From Paraburkholderia tropica (lineage in GTDB: Bacteria > Pseudomonadota > Gammaproteobacteria > Burkholderiales > Burkholderiaceae), in the NCBI RefSeq assembly GCF_914484835.1, contig NZ_CAJZAR010000032.1, forward strand, positions 126,364 through 190,363: a DNA stretch of 64,000 nt, in the 5' to 3' direction. The first letter of the stretch is position 1. Each line of letters opens with the position of its first letter. Positions 19,139-27,362 of this stretch are shown in pieces. A program made the translations under genes and the position numbers. The notes below the pieces were generated by a model that saw only the letters and a list, made by a program, of their open reading frames with translations, searched no databases and had not been told where the DNA came from.

Positions 19139-19912
19139 ATGTCCGCGGAACCACCGCTCAAGAAGGAAGAAGGCGTCGCCGTCATCGACCGCGCGTGCGC
19201 CATCCTGTTTGCCTTCCGTCCCGAAGACGGCCCGCAGAACGCGGCGCTCACGCTCGCCGAACTCGCCGCGCGCACGGGGCTCTACAAGAGCACGCTGCTG
19301 CGGCTTGCCGGCGCGCTGATCCAGCATCGGCTGCTGCTGCGGCTCGAAGACGGCCGCTATCAGCTCGGACCGGCCACGTTCGCGCTCGGCGCGCTCTATC
19401 AGCGCAGCCTGAATCTGGGCGACATCCTGCTGCCGCTGATGCGCGAACTCATGGAAAAAAGCGGGGAGAGCGTGTCGTTCTATGTGCGCGACAACGCGGT
19501 GCGCGTGTGTCTGCATCGCGTGGATTCGATGCACGTCGTGCGCCATCACGTGCGCGAAGGCGACGTGCTGCCGCTCGAAACCGGTTCGGGCGGCCGCGCG
19601 CTGCTCGCGTTCGGGCACGAGCCGGGCGAAGCGTTCGAGCAGATTCGCCGCGACTTCTATTGCATGTCGATCGGCGAGCGCGATCGGGAAACGTCGGGCG
19701 TATCGATGCCGGTGTTCGGCGTGCAGAACGCGCTGCGCGGTGTGATCACGCTCGCGGGCCCGAGTTCGCGTATCGACCGCGCGTTCGTCGAAGCGAATCT
19801 CGACGCGTTGTTCGATTGCGCCACGCGCGCCACCGATGCGTTAGGCGGCGATTCGCGCGCGCTGCGCGCGGCCCGTCAGGCGCACGCGCAGACCGCGAAA
19901 CACAGCGGCTAA
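19139..19912 (+). CDS. IclR family transcriptional regulator
   Basis: A 257-residue regulator. An N-terminal winged helix-turn-helix (TLAELAARTGLYKSTLLRLAGAL) is followed by a GAF-like effector domain (about 90-245, LETGSGGRALLAFG). Its 3' end faces the end of the citryl-CoA lyase gene with an 11-base gap. It probably controls the MFS/CoA-transferase/lyase operon through the dyad at 23502-23520; organic acids are common IclR ligands. There is no clear copy of that dyad before its own gene. Confidence 0.92.
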   Translation: MSAEPPLKKEEGVAVIDRACAILFAFRPEDGPQNAALTLAELAARTGLYKSTLLRLAGALIQHRLLLRLEDGRYQLGPATFALGALYQRSLNLGDILLPLMRELMEKSGESVSFYVRDNAVRVCLHRVDSMHVVRHHVREGDVLPLETGSGGRALLAFGHEPGEAFEQIRRDFYCMSIGERDRETSGVSMPVFGVQNALRGVITLAGPSSRIDRAFVEANLDALFDCATRATDALGGDSRALRAARQAHAQTAKHSG

Positions 19913-19922
19913 AGGTCGAGGC

Positions 19923-20774
19923 TCAGGCTTCGCGCGGCTGCGCACCATCAGGCAGATGGCGCTCGGGCGCGCCGGTGTACGCGTAGTCGATCTGGCGCGG
20001 CATCGGCCCTTTGTTGCGCTCCTTGCGTCCGCGCTGCTCCCACGCATGCGCCAGAATCCCCACCGCGCGAGAGAGAATGAACACGCCGCGCGCAAGCTCC
20101 GGCGCGAAGCCCAGCTCCGCGTAGATCACGGCGGTCACGCCGTCGATATTCATCGGCACCGGCTTGTTCTTGCGGCGCTTGAGCAGCGCTTCCACGCCGC
20201 GCGCGATCAGCGCGAAACGACCGTTGATCGCGCCCGATTCCACGCGCGCATCGACGAGTTCGAGCAGACGTCCGGCACGCGGATCGACCGGATGAAAACG
20301 ATGCCCGAAGCCCGGCAGATATTTGCCGTGCGCGGCGACGAAGGCATCGACGCCGGCTTCAACCGCCTCGTCGAGCAGCGCGCCCGCATCGAGGCGCGCC
20401 GCGATCGACGCATACAGTTCCACCGCCTGCTGACCCGCGCCGCCATGCACGTCGTCGAGCGCGTTGATCGCGGACGCCATCGCGCCGTTGAGCGGCAGGC
20501 CGCAACTCGTCGCCATGCGCGAGATCGCGATCGACGGCGCATGCGGCCCGTGATCGACCGAGGCGACGAGCGCGGCTTCGAGCAGCGACGCTTCGTCGTC
20601 GCTGGGCAGCTCGCCGCGCAGCATCAGCCAGATCATCTGCGGAAAGCTCACGCGGCCAATCAACTCCTGGATCGGAAAGCCGCGCACGGCGATCGAGCCC
20701 GGATGGATGTCGATGATCGAGGTGCTCCAGTAGTCGGCGCAGAGGGCAGCGAGGTCGGGGTTCGTCGTGCTCAT
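19923..20774 (-). CDS. Citryl-CoA lyase (citrate synthase fold)
   Basis: A 283-residue protein with the small-domain and active-site half of citrate synthase. Citrate synthases have about 430 residues; the short form is annotated as citryl-CoA lyase, which cleaves citryl-CoA to acetyl-CoA and oxaloacetate. All three citrate-synthase catalytic positions are present: His110 (DVHGGAG), His158 (GFGHRFHPVDPRA) and Asp211 (PMNIDGV). It lies 2 bases after the CoA-transferase stop and is translationally linked. A related tricarboxyl-CoA thioester is an equally possible substrate. Last gene of the MFS operon. Confidence 0.85.
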   Translation of the reverse strand: MSTTNPDLAALCADYWSTSIIDIHPGSIAVRGFPIQELIGRVSFPQMIWLMLRGELPSDDEASLLEAALVASVDHGPHAPSIAISRMATSCGLPLNGAMASAINALDDVHGGAGQQAVELYASIAARLDAGALLDEAVEAGVDAFVAAHGKYLPGFGHRFHPVDPRAGRLLELVDARVESGAINGRFALIARGVEALLKRRKNKPVPMNIDGVTAVIYAELGFAPELARGVFILSRAVGILAHAWEQRGRKERNKGPMPRQIDYAYTGAPERHLPDGAQPREA

Positions 20775-20776
20775 GT

Positions 20777-21973
20777 TCAGATGACTCCTTCGGCGCGGAG
20801 GGCGTCGATGTGCGCGGCGTCGTAGCCGAGTTGTGCGAGGGTTTCGCGCGTGTGCGCGCCGAGCGCGGGCGCGGGCGTGGCGGGCGCGGCGTCGCCGTCC
20901 GAGAGACGCAGGCCCGCGCGCGTCACGCGCTGCGCGGCCTCGCCGTTCGCAGGTTCGAATTCGCGCACGAATTGCCGCTCGGCCAGATGCGGATGCGCGA
21001 GAATCTGCGGCACCGACAACACGCGGCCGACCGGCACGCCTTGCGCGAGCAGCCGCGTTTCCCAGTTCGCGGCGCTGTCGGCGGCGAGCGCGGCTTCGAT
21101 TTCGGCCTTCAATTCATTGCGATATTGCTTGCGCAGATGGCGCGCGGAAAAACGCGCATCGTGCGCGAGTTCGGGGCGGCCGATCACCGCGCACAGGCTC
21201 TCGAACTGACGCGTTTCGTTGGCCGCGATGTTGAGCAGCCCGTCGCCGGTCGCGAAGGTGCCCGAGGGCGCGGCGGTGAAGTTTTCGTTGCCCATCGGCA
21301 CAGGCTCCACGCCCGCGTTCAGATAGTTCGAGACGACCCAGCCCATGCTCGCGAGCGTCGCTTCGAGCATCGACACGTCGAGCCGCCGTCCGCGTCCGTT
21401 CGCGCGTGCATCGACGAGCGCCGCGCAAATGCCGAACGCCGCCGTCAGGCCGCCGACCGTATCGGAGACCGGATAGCCCACGCGCAGCGGCGCGCTTTGC
21501 GCGTCGCCGGTCACGCTCATCACGCCGGCCATGCCCTGGATGATCTGGTCGTAGGCAGGGCGGGGCGACAGTTCGCCCGAATCGCCGAAACCCGAAATCG
21601 CGCAATAGACGAGACGCGGATTCACTTCGGATAACTGATCGAATCCGAGACCCAGCCGATCCATCACGCCGGGGCGGAAGTTCTCGACCAGCACGTCGGC
21701 ATCGCGCACGAGATCGAGCAGGATCGCCTTGCCGCGCGGGTCCTTGAGATTGAGCGTGATCGAGCGCTTGCCCGCATTCACGGCGACGAACGACGCGCCC
21801 ATGTTGCGCGCGGCGGCGTCCTTGTCGGCGCCGAGGCGGCGCGCGAGATCGCCGCCTTCGGGATGCTCGACCTTGGTGACGTCCGCGCCGAACAGCGCGA
21901 GTTGATACGCGCAGAACGGCCCGGCCAGCACGTTGGAAAGATCGAGAACGCGGATTCCTGCTAAAGGCAACAT
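20777..21973 (-). CDS. Class III CoA-transferase (CaiB/BaiF, formyl-CoA transferase family)
   Basis: A 398-residue cytosolic enzyme that moves CoA between carboxylic acids through an aspartyl-CoA intermediate. Family marks are the opening GIRVLDLSNVLAGPFCAYQLALFGADVTK (residues about 6-34), RSITLNLKDPRG, and the AYDQIIQGMAG segment that carries the catalytic Asp. The length is normal. It sits between the MFS carrier and the citryl-CoA lyase gene, so it plausibly activates the imported acid (citrate or an analogue) to the CoA ester that the lyase cleaves. The donor is unknown. Confidence 0.9.
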   Translation of the reverse strand: MLPLAGIRVLDLSNVLAGPFCAYQLALFGADVTKVEHPEGGDLARRLGADKDAAARNMGASFVAVNAGKRSITLNLKDPRGKAILLDLVRDADVLVENFRPGVMDRLGLGFDQLSEVNPRLVYCAISGFGDSGELSPRPAYDQIIQGMAGVMSVTGDAQSAPLRVGYPVSDTVGGLTAAFGICAALVDARANGRGRRLDVSMLEATLASMGWVVSNYLNAGVEPVPMGNENFTAAPSGTFATGDGLLNIAANETRQFESLCAVIGRPELAHDARFSARHLRKQYRNELKAEIEAALAADSAANWETRLLAQGVPVGRVLSVPQILAHPHLAERQFVREFEPANGEAAQRVTRAGLRLSDGDAAPATPAPALGAHTRETLAQLGYDAAHIDALRAEGVI

Positions 21974-21997
21974 CGTGAGTCCAGCCTCTGGTTCAGT

Positions 21998-23440
21998 TCA
22001 ATGGGAAATATCGTCGAGCGAGCGGTTGTTGGTGCGCGGACCGAACAGGCCGATCGCCGCCATCACCGCGACCATCGCGCCCGTGATCAGCGCGAACACG
22101 CCTGGTACACCGAAATGACGCAGCGCGAACGCGATCATGAAGCCCGAGAACATCGCGGACAGCCGCGACATCGAATAGACGAAGCCGACCGCCGTGGCGC
22201 GCATGCGGGTGGGAAACAGTTCGACCTGATAGGCGTGATAGCCGACCGAGAGCAGCGTGCCGCCGAGCGTGATGAGCACGCCGAGCACCATCAGCATGAC
22301 GGGCGAGGTCTGCATGGCGAACAGCGAGCCGAATACGGCGATGGCGAGTGCGGAGAGCACGACGAGTGTCTTGCGCTCGATGCGGTCGGCGATCGCCATG
22401 CCAATCAGCGGGCCGAACGGATTCGACGCCGCGATCACGAACGCGTAGAGCAGGCTGTGCGTGATCGTCACGCCTTTGGAGACAAGCAGCGTCGGCACCC
22501 ACGACGCGAAACCGTAGAAGCCGATCGCCTGGAACAGATTGAAGACGAGCAGCGTGATCGTGCGGCGGCGATACGGCGGCTGCCAGAGCTCGGCGAAACG
22601 GGCCTTGCGTTGCGGCGCGGCGCTCGCGCTTTCCGTCAACGGGGCGGGCGCGGGCAGCAGGCGGCCGGTCTGCGCCTCGATCTTCGCTTCGAGTTTCGCG
22701 AGCACGCGCGCCGCTTCCTCGTGACGTCCGCGCTGTGCGAGCCAGCGGGCGCTCTCGGGCACGCTGCGGCGGATCGCCCACGCGATCAGCGCGCCGGCCG
22801 CACCGAACATCACGACCCAACGCCAACCGTCGAAGCCGAGCGGCGCGCGCGGCACGAGCCACCACGCGAGCAGCGCGACGGCGGGCACGGCCGTGTACTG
22901 CACGAGATGCACGAAGGCGAACGCGCGCCCGCGCATGTGCTTGGGCACGAGTTCGCTCACGTAGGTGTCGATGGTGACGAGCTCGATGCCCACGCCGATC
23001 CCCGCGATCAGCCGCCACAGGTTGATCGCGGGCGCAGACGTCTGCAGCGCCATCACGCAGGTGGCCGCCGAGTACCAGAGCAGCGACGCGGTGAACATCG
23101 TGCGGCGGCCATAACGGTCGGCGAGCCCGGTGAAACAGAATGTGCCGATGAACAGCCCGGCGAACGACGCCGCCACGAATGCGCCGAGCCCCGAAAAGCC
23201 GAAGAACGACGCGGTCGTGGTCGAGTAAAGGCCGCTTTTGACGAGGCCCGGCCCGACGTAAGCCGTGAAGAACAGGTCGTAGAACTCGAACCAGCCGCCC
23301 GTTGCGATCAGCAGGACGAGTGTCCAGATCGCGCGCGCAGCGGGCAGGCGGTCGATGCGCGCGTTGATCTGCGCCGCGCTCGCGGGCGGGACGGATTCCC
23401 GGAGCGACTCGTGCGTCGCGCCGACCGGCAAACTGGACAT
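21998..23440 (-). CDS. MFS transporter (metabolite:H+ symporter type)
   Basis: A 480-residue inner-membrane carrier with 12 predicted helices. The first helix segment GGWFEFYDLFFTAYVGPGL and the following RYGRR loop resemble the MHS/AAHS branch, which takes up organic acids. A long central cytoplasmic loop (about residues 220-270) separates the two halves. ATG at 23440 has AGGAGG 7 bases upstream; the frame is open for 61 more codons but without a better ribosome site. First gene of the operon with the CoA-transferase and citryl-CoA lyase, so a di- or tricarboxylate is the expected substrate. Confidence 0.9.
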   Translation of the reverse strand: MSSLPVGATHESLRESVPPASAAQINARIDRLPAARAIWTLVLLIATGGWFEFYDLFFTAYVGPGLVKSGLYSTTTASFFGFSGLGAFVAASFAGLFIGTFCFTGLADRYGRRTMFTASLLWYSAATCVMALQTSAPAINLWRLIAGIGVGIELVTIDTYVSELVPKHMRGRAFAFVHLVQYTAVPAVALLAWWLVPRAPLGFDGWRWVVMFGAAGALIAWAIRRSVPESARWLAQRGRHEEAARVLAKLEAKIEAQTGRLLPAPAPLTESASAAPQRKARFAELWQPPYRRRTITLLVFNLFQAIGFYGFASWVPTLLVSKGVTITHSLLYAFVIAASNPFGPLIGMAIADRIERKTLVVLSALAIAVFGSLFAMQTSPVMLMVLGVLITLGGTLLSVGYHAYQVELFPTRMRATAVGFVYSMSRLSAMFSGFMIAFALRHFGVPGVFALITGAMVAVMAAIGLFGPRTNNRSLDDISH

Positions 23441-23501
23441 GGCGGGCTCCTCCTGAGCTCGGGACAAGAACATGGTGCTGTCTCGTTCGTTGCGTCTTTG
23501 T

Positions 23502-23520
23502 CGTTCTATCTGATAGAACG
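23502..23520. promoter_or_regulatory. IclR-type operator of the MFS/CoA-transferase operon
   Basis: Perfect inverted repeat CGTTCTATC-T-GATAGAACG, 62 bases before the MFS start. A further half-site-like CGTTCTGAA follows at 23522-23530. It is the only such dyad noticed in the region. Binding by the regulator encoded at 19139-19912 is inferred. Confidence 0.75.
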
Positions 23521-23810
23521 TCGTTCTGAAAATGGATGCGACGGATGATAACCCGTGCCCGGAATGCGACCGACCAGGGCTTTTACTGAGCGAGCGCAAG
23601 CCGGAAATCGATGCGCAGGGCAAGGAGGCGCGTTTGAGGGACGCAGAAACGTGCCGCTGGTAAGCTGATTAATACGAGATGAGGGGCACGAATGAGCGTG
23701 CACGTTGCTTCACAGACGCCCCGCGTTTCGCCGACCCGAGACGCATAGGCTGCGCGCGCAACGACATGCGTCGACGGTCGAATCCGGCGAACTTTCAGTC
23801 AGGAGACGAT

Positions 23811-24701
23811 GTGAACAAAAGAGTCTTCCCTGGAGTCATCCCGCGAGCGGCGCCGCTTTCGCTCGCGCTCACAATCTCGATTGCACTTGCCGGCGGCCTC
23901 TCGCTCGCCGGCTGCGCCCATCAGAGCAGCGGCGGCGAACACGTGCCGGCGCAATCGAACGTCCCATCACCGCTCAACGATCTGGGCATCGGCGAAGGCG
24001 GCGGCAGCGGCGCACCCGCCATCGACGAGCAGGCCACCGACGCGCTCGACGCCATGGGCGCGTATCTGCGCACGCTGCGCACCTTCGAGGTGGACGCCGA
24101 CACGGTCACCGACGTCGTGCTCGACAACGGCCAGAACGCCGCGCTGCTGCGCCATACGGTGCTCAAGGTGAAGCGGCCCGACCGCATGCGCGCCGACATC
24201 TCCGGCAACGGCAACGTGCGCGGCATGGTCTACGACGGCCGTCGCTTCACGATCTTCAACGAGAAGAAGGGGTATTACGCGCGTCGCGACGCGCCGCCGA
24301 CGCTCGACGAACTCGTGCGCGATCTGGCCGTGAACTGGCACATCGAGACGCCGCTCGCCGATCTGTTCTACTGGGGCGCCGGCAAGCCCGACGATCTCGC
24401 GATCAGCTCCGCGCAGTCGCTCGGCACTGAGAAAGTCGATACGCGCAGCTGCACGCACTACGCCTACCGGCAGCCGGGCGCGGATTGGGAACTGTGGATC
24501 GAAGCAGGGCGGCGGCCGCTGCCGTGCAAGATGATCATCACCGATACCACGCAGCCGTCGCGGCCCCGGCACGAGGTCACGTATCACTGGAAGCTGAATC
24601 CCGTTTTCGCGGCGTCGACCTTCGTGTTCCGGCCGCGTCCGGGCGCGCGGCAGATCGAGATGAAGCCCGCGGACCGCCCGCCTTATCAGGAGGCGGAATG
24701 A
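23811..24701 (+). CDS. DUF2092 family lipoprotein
   Basis: A 296-residue exported protein. A signal peptide ends in a lipobox (SLAGC, Cys near residue 34), so it is lipid-anchored. The rest matches DUF2092: a segment about a variable-length anchored loop, LRTFEVDADTVTDVVLDNGQ, VKRPDRMRADISGNG, and a C-terminal beta-rich part. The fold is probably LolA/LolB-like, but no lipid-carrier role is proven. GTG 23811 follows AGGAGA; the frame upstream lacks a signal sequence. Its stop overlaps the next start, so the two proteins are co-translated. Confidence 0.85.
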   Translation: MNKRVFPGVIPRAAPLSLALTISIALAGGLSLAGCAHQSSGGEHVPAQSNVPSPLNDLGIGEGGGSGAPAIDEQATDALDAMGAYLRTLRTFEVDADTVTDVVLDNGQNAALLRHTVLKVKRPDRMRADISGNGNVRGMVYDGRRFTIFNEKKGYYARRDAPPTLDELVRDLAVNWHIETPLADLFYWGAGKPDDLAISSAQSLGTEKVDTRSCTHYAYRQPGADWELWIEAGRRPLPCKMIITDTTQPSRPRHEVTYHWKLNPVFAASTFVFRPRPGARQIEMKPADRPPYQEAE

Positions 24702-25324
24702 TGAACAGGCACACTCAACGGGCCATCGCGGCGAGCCTCGCCGTGTCGATGGCGCTGGCGACTCCGGCGGCTTTTGCGTTCCGCGGCATGGCGCGCACCA
24801 GCATTCATCCGATGGGCGGCGGGAATTTCGGCGGTGGCGGGCAGTTTCATGGCCGGCCCGGTTTCAATGGCGGCGGCGTGCAGCACACCGGCGGACAGCC
24901 GGGGCCGCATCCGAATCCCAATCCGAACCCGGGACCGCATCCGAATCCGGGGCCGAACCCTGGGCCGCAGCCGCATCCTCCCGGACCCAATCCTGGACCG
25001 CAGCCGCAACCGCCGGGACCCGGCCCGGGTCCGGGGCCTCAGCCTGGTCCGGGGCCGGGACCGCATCCGCCCGGACCGCCGCCTCCACCACCTCCGCCTC
25101 CGCCGCCGTACTGGGGCGGCGGCTGGTATGTCGATCCGGTGGCCGTCGCCGTCACGGTAGGCGTTACGGCGGCCGTGGTCGGCACGATGGTCGCGACGCT
25201 GCCGCCGTCGTGCACTGCCGTCGTGATCGGCGGCGTCACCTACGAGCAATGCGGCGCGACGTGGTATCAGCCGCAATACATCGGTACGCAGGTGCAGTAC
25301 GTGGTGGTGTCGCCGCCGCGCTGA
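24701..25324 (+). CDS. Exported Pro/Gly-rich protein coupled to the DUF2092 lipoprotein
   Basis: A 207-residue protein with a signal peptide (cleavage near PAAFA-FRG), then a Gly-rich stretch. A repetitive Pro/Asn/Gly/His region (about residues 66-135) and a poly-Pro run follow. A hydrophobic Val/Ala segment comes next, and a conserved C-terminal tail holds two Cys (PPSCTAVVIGGVTYEQC). ATG 24701 has AGGAGG 7 bases upstream; ATG 24698 is also possible. The tail resembles the end of a family of uncharacterised proteins paired with DUF2092 genes. Probably a cell-envelope or outer-membrane protein; function unknown. Confidence 0.8.
   Translation: MNRHTQRAIAASLAVSMALATPAAFAFRGMARTSIHPMGGGNFGGGGQFHGRPGFNGGGVQHTGGQPGPHPNPNPNPGPHPNPGPNPGPQPHPPGPNPGPQPQPPGPGPGPGPQPGPGPGPHPPGPPPPPPPPPPPYWGGGWYVDPVAVAVTVGVTAAVVGTMVATLPPSCTAVVIGGVTYEQCGATWYQPQYIGTQVQYVVVSPPR
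24898..25107 (+). repeat. Pro/Asn/Gly repeat array inside the exported protein gene
   Basis: Degenerate 6-15-bp units coding for PNPNPGPHPNPGPNPG-like steps, then PQPHPPG steps, ending in an uninterrupted run of 11 Pro codons. Such arrays expand and contract by slippage, so length may vary between strains. Confidence 0.85.
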
Positions 25325-25360
25325 GCGCGTGCATGGTGCTTTCCCGAGGTTTCCCTGTGA

Positions 25361-25396
25361 ACAGCCGCGCCGTTATTGGCGCGGCTGTTTCTTTTT
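25361..25396 (+). terminator. Rho-independent terminator after the DUF2092 pair
   Basis: Perfect 11-bp stem ACAGCCGCGCC / GGCGCGGCTGT with a 6-base loop, followed by TTTCTTTTT. Confidence 0.88.
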
Positions 25397-25534
25397 GGCT
25401 CGCCAAAGGCGCGAATTTCTTCTTTAATCGATTGATTTAACGGAGATTTTTTGGTGGACAGAAGGGTGATCGGAAAGACCCGGCGTAAAGCCCGGTAACG
25501 GCCCCCTCATCGCAAACCGCATTGCCGCGCAGGG

Positions 25535-25553
25535 GCTTAAGCAAGCCTTAAGC
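25535..25553. promoter_or_regulatory. 19-bp dyad before the Fur-family gene
   Basis: Inverted repeat GCTTAAG-CAAGC-CTTAAGC, ending 47 bases before the start codon. The size matches Fur-family boxes (7-n-7), although the sequence is not a classic Fur, Zur or PerR box. It may be an autoregulatory site. Confidence 0.4.
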
Positions 25554-25600
25554 AACCGCAATCGAGACTATGGGCCACGTATGAAAAGTGTGCCGATGCG

Positions 25601-26074
25601 ATGAGAGCGATCTATGCCGATCTGAAGCGAGCCCGTATGCGTCCGACCTCGAGTCGCGTCGCCGTGCTTCAGCTGTTCCATGAATTTCCGAACGAGCACA
25701 TGACCGCCGACCAGGTTTTCCGGCGCGTGCCGCCGGAGACGGAGCAATGCAGCCTGGCGAGCGTGTATCGGGCGCTGTCGCAATTGCTCGAAGCCGGGCT
25801 GATCACGAATGCGTGGATCGGCGAGCAGCGCGTCGTCTATGAACTGAATCGCGGCACGCGGCATTCGCATCTGGTCTGCAATGACTGCGGCGAAGTCACC
25901 GACATCGACGATACGGAACTGGAGTCGCAGCACGAAACGATCGCCGGCTCGCGCGGATTTCGCTACGCGAGCGCGAGCCTCGTGATCTTCGGACGCTGCG
26001 CGCAATGCGAAGCGTCGCTGGAAACGAGCGTGCGGCGCTCGGGCACGATGCACGGGCTGAGCCGCCGTCCGTAA
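25601..26074 (+). CDS. Fur family metal-responsive regulator
   Basis: A 157-residue repressor with a winged-helix DNA-binding domain (LKRARMRPTSSRVAVLQLF to SVYRALSQLLEAGLI) and a dimerisation domain. It has two CxxC pairs, Cys93/Cys96 and Cys133/Cys136, forming the usual structural zinc site. The metal-sensing segment reads RHSHLVCNDCG. Whether it is Fur, Zur or PerR cannot be told; Burkholderia genomes carry several paralogues. Start ATG 25601 has only a weak ribosome site but matches the family's N-terminal length. No metal transporter gene is adjacent. Confidence 0.88.
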   Translation: MRAIYADLKRARMRPTSSRVAVLQLFHEFPNEHMTADQVFRRVPPETEQCSLASVYRALSQLLEAGLITNAWIGEQRVVYELNRGTRHSHLVCNDCGEVTDIDDTELESQHETIAGSRGFRYASASLVIFGRCAQCEASLETSVRRSGTMHGLSRRP

Positions 26075-26253
26075 CGGGAACTAACTGGAATCGAAGGCCG
26101 CCCGGAATGCAGGATCAACGCGAGATCGGGCGGCTGGATAAGCTGGAATCAGGCGAGGGAGACGGTTGAAACACGTTGGACCGCTGTCGATTTGTGATTT
26201 TACATAACATAAATTAGCGCACTTTTTAATCCCACCAAATCCGCCCCAAAACC

Positions 26254-26661
26254 TCAATCCTTCGCGTAATGAAACTCCGGCATTGCCTTCAGCCCGGCCT
26301 TGTCGGTTTGCAGCACGATCTGCTTGGCGCTGATCTGCAGATCGTTGAACGGCACGGCGATCAGATGTTCGCCCATGCCGAGAAATCCGCCGACCGACAA
26401 AATCGCGAACGCGCCTTCGTTCGGCGATTCGAGCACGATGTCGTCGATCGAGCCGATCTTGCTGCCGTTGTTGTCGTAGACATTCGAGCCGACGAGTTTC
26501 GATGCGCGAAAACCCGTGCCGGACTGAACCGTCGCCATGCGCTGCACGGCGATCGCCTGCGGTGCGCCCTGGGCATGCGCGAGCGGCGCGCCGCCCAGCG
26601 CGCCCGTGAAAATGGCCGCATTGGCGATGGCGGCGGCAAGCGAGATGGCGCGTCGGTTCAT
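26254..26661 (-). CDS. Exported PRC-barrel domain protein
   Basis: A 135-residue protein with a signal peptide (cleavage near LAHAQG) and one PRC-barrel domain (residues about 48-125: RASKLVGSNVYDNNGSKIGSID and HLIAVPFNDL). It is periplasmic. PRC barrels bind other proteins or small ligands, and exported single-domain versions are common in Burkholderia but uncharacterised. ATG at 26661 has GAGAGGAC upstream on the minus strand. Monocistronic by position. Confidence 0.85.
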   Translation of the reverse strand: MNRRAISLAAAIANAAIFTGALGGAPLAHAQGAPQAIAVQRMATVQSGTGFRASKLVGSNVYDNNGSKIGSIDDIVLESPNEGAFAILSVGGFLGMGEHLIAVPFNDLQISAKQIVLQTDKAGLKAMPEFHYAKD

Positions 26662-26769
26662 GATGTCCTCTCCTGATCGCAGTTCGTGCGGCGCTCGGGG
26701 CCGCTGAATGAGGAGCGAGGCGCAACTGGCGTGCCTGTCGGCGCGTGCCGGACTTCACGGCGGCTCACG

Positions 26770-27360
26770 CTACGCCGGTTTTCGCCAACGCTCGATCACC
26801 GGCCCGCGCGCGCCGTAGACCGGATCGCTGGCCGGAAACGGCAGCGCGTCCATCGCGCGCAGTTCGTCGGGCGTGAGCGCTTCGCGCCGGATATCCCATT
26901 GCTGACCGGCGGGATAACCGCCCGCGACATGAAACGCATCCGTGCGCGACACGAGGCAATGGCCGGTGCCGGCCGGCAGCAGCAGCACGTCGCCGGCCGC
27001 GAGCGGCAGCATCCGGCCGCCCGGCCCGCCGACGATCAGTTCCGCCGCGCCCGCGAAAACGCCCAGCACCTCGTGCGCCGTCGAATGGAAATGGTGAAAG
27101 TCGAACACGCCGTTACGCCATTGCACGGGCCACGCGTGGTGCGCGAAACGCGTTTCGATCTGCTCGGCGAGCTTCGGCGCATCGGCATCGAAAGCATGAC
27201 GGTAGACGATCACCGGCAGGCGGCCGTTGTTCGGCACCCAGCCGTTCGGCGGCAGCATGAAGGCGTCGATTTCGTGCGCGAGCGCCCTGCCTTCGCCAGG
27301 CTGCCCGGTGTGTCGATGATGCAGCGCGCGAACGCGCGCCAATCCGCGTGGCAGTTGCAT
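26770..27360 (-). CDS. Cupin domain protein (YjlB-like)
   Basis: A 196-residue cytosolic protein. The cupin beta-barrel carries both motifs: FHHFHSTAHEVLGVFAG (three His plus Glu) and LPAGTGHCLVS. It resembles Bacillus YjlB-type proteins of unknown enzymatic role. The C-terminus has a conserved DPVYGARGPVIERW segment. It starts 2 bases after the stop of the upstream secreted-protein gene, so the two are co-translated. Metal binding is likely; the reaction is unknown. Confidence 0.82.
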   Translation of the reverse strand: MQLPRGLARVRALHHRHTGQPGEGRALAHEIDAFMLPPNGWVPNNGRLPVIVYRHAFDADAPKLAEQIETRFAHHAWPVQWRNGVFDFHHFHSTAHEVLGVFAGAAELIVGGPGGRMLPLAAGDVLLLPAGTGHCLVSRTDAFHVAGGYPAGQQWDIRREALTPDELRAMDALPFPASDPVYGARGPVIERWRKPA

Positions 27361-27362
27361 GA

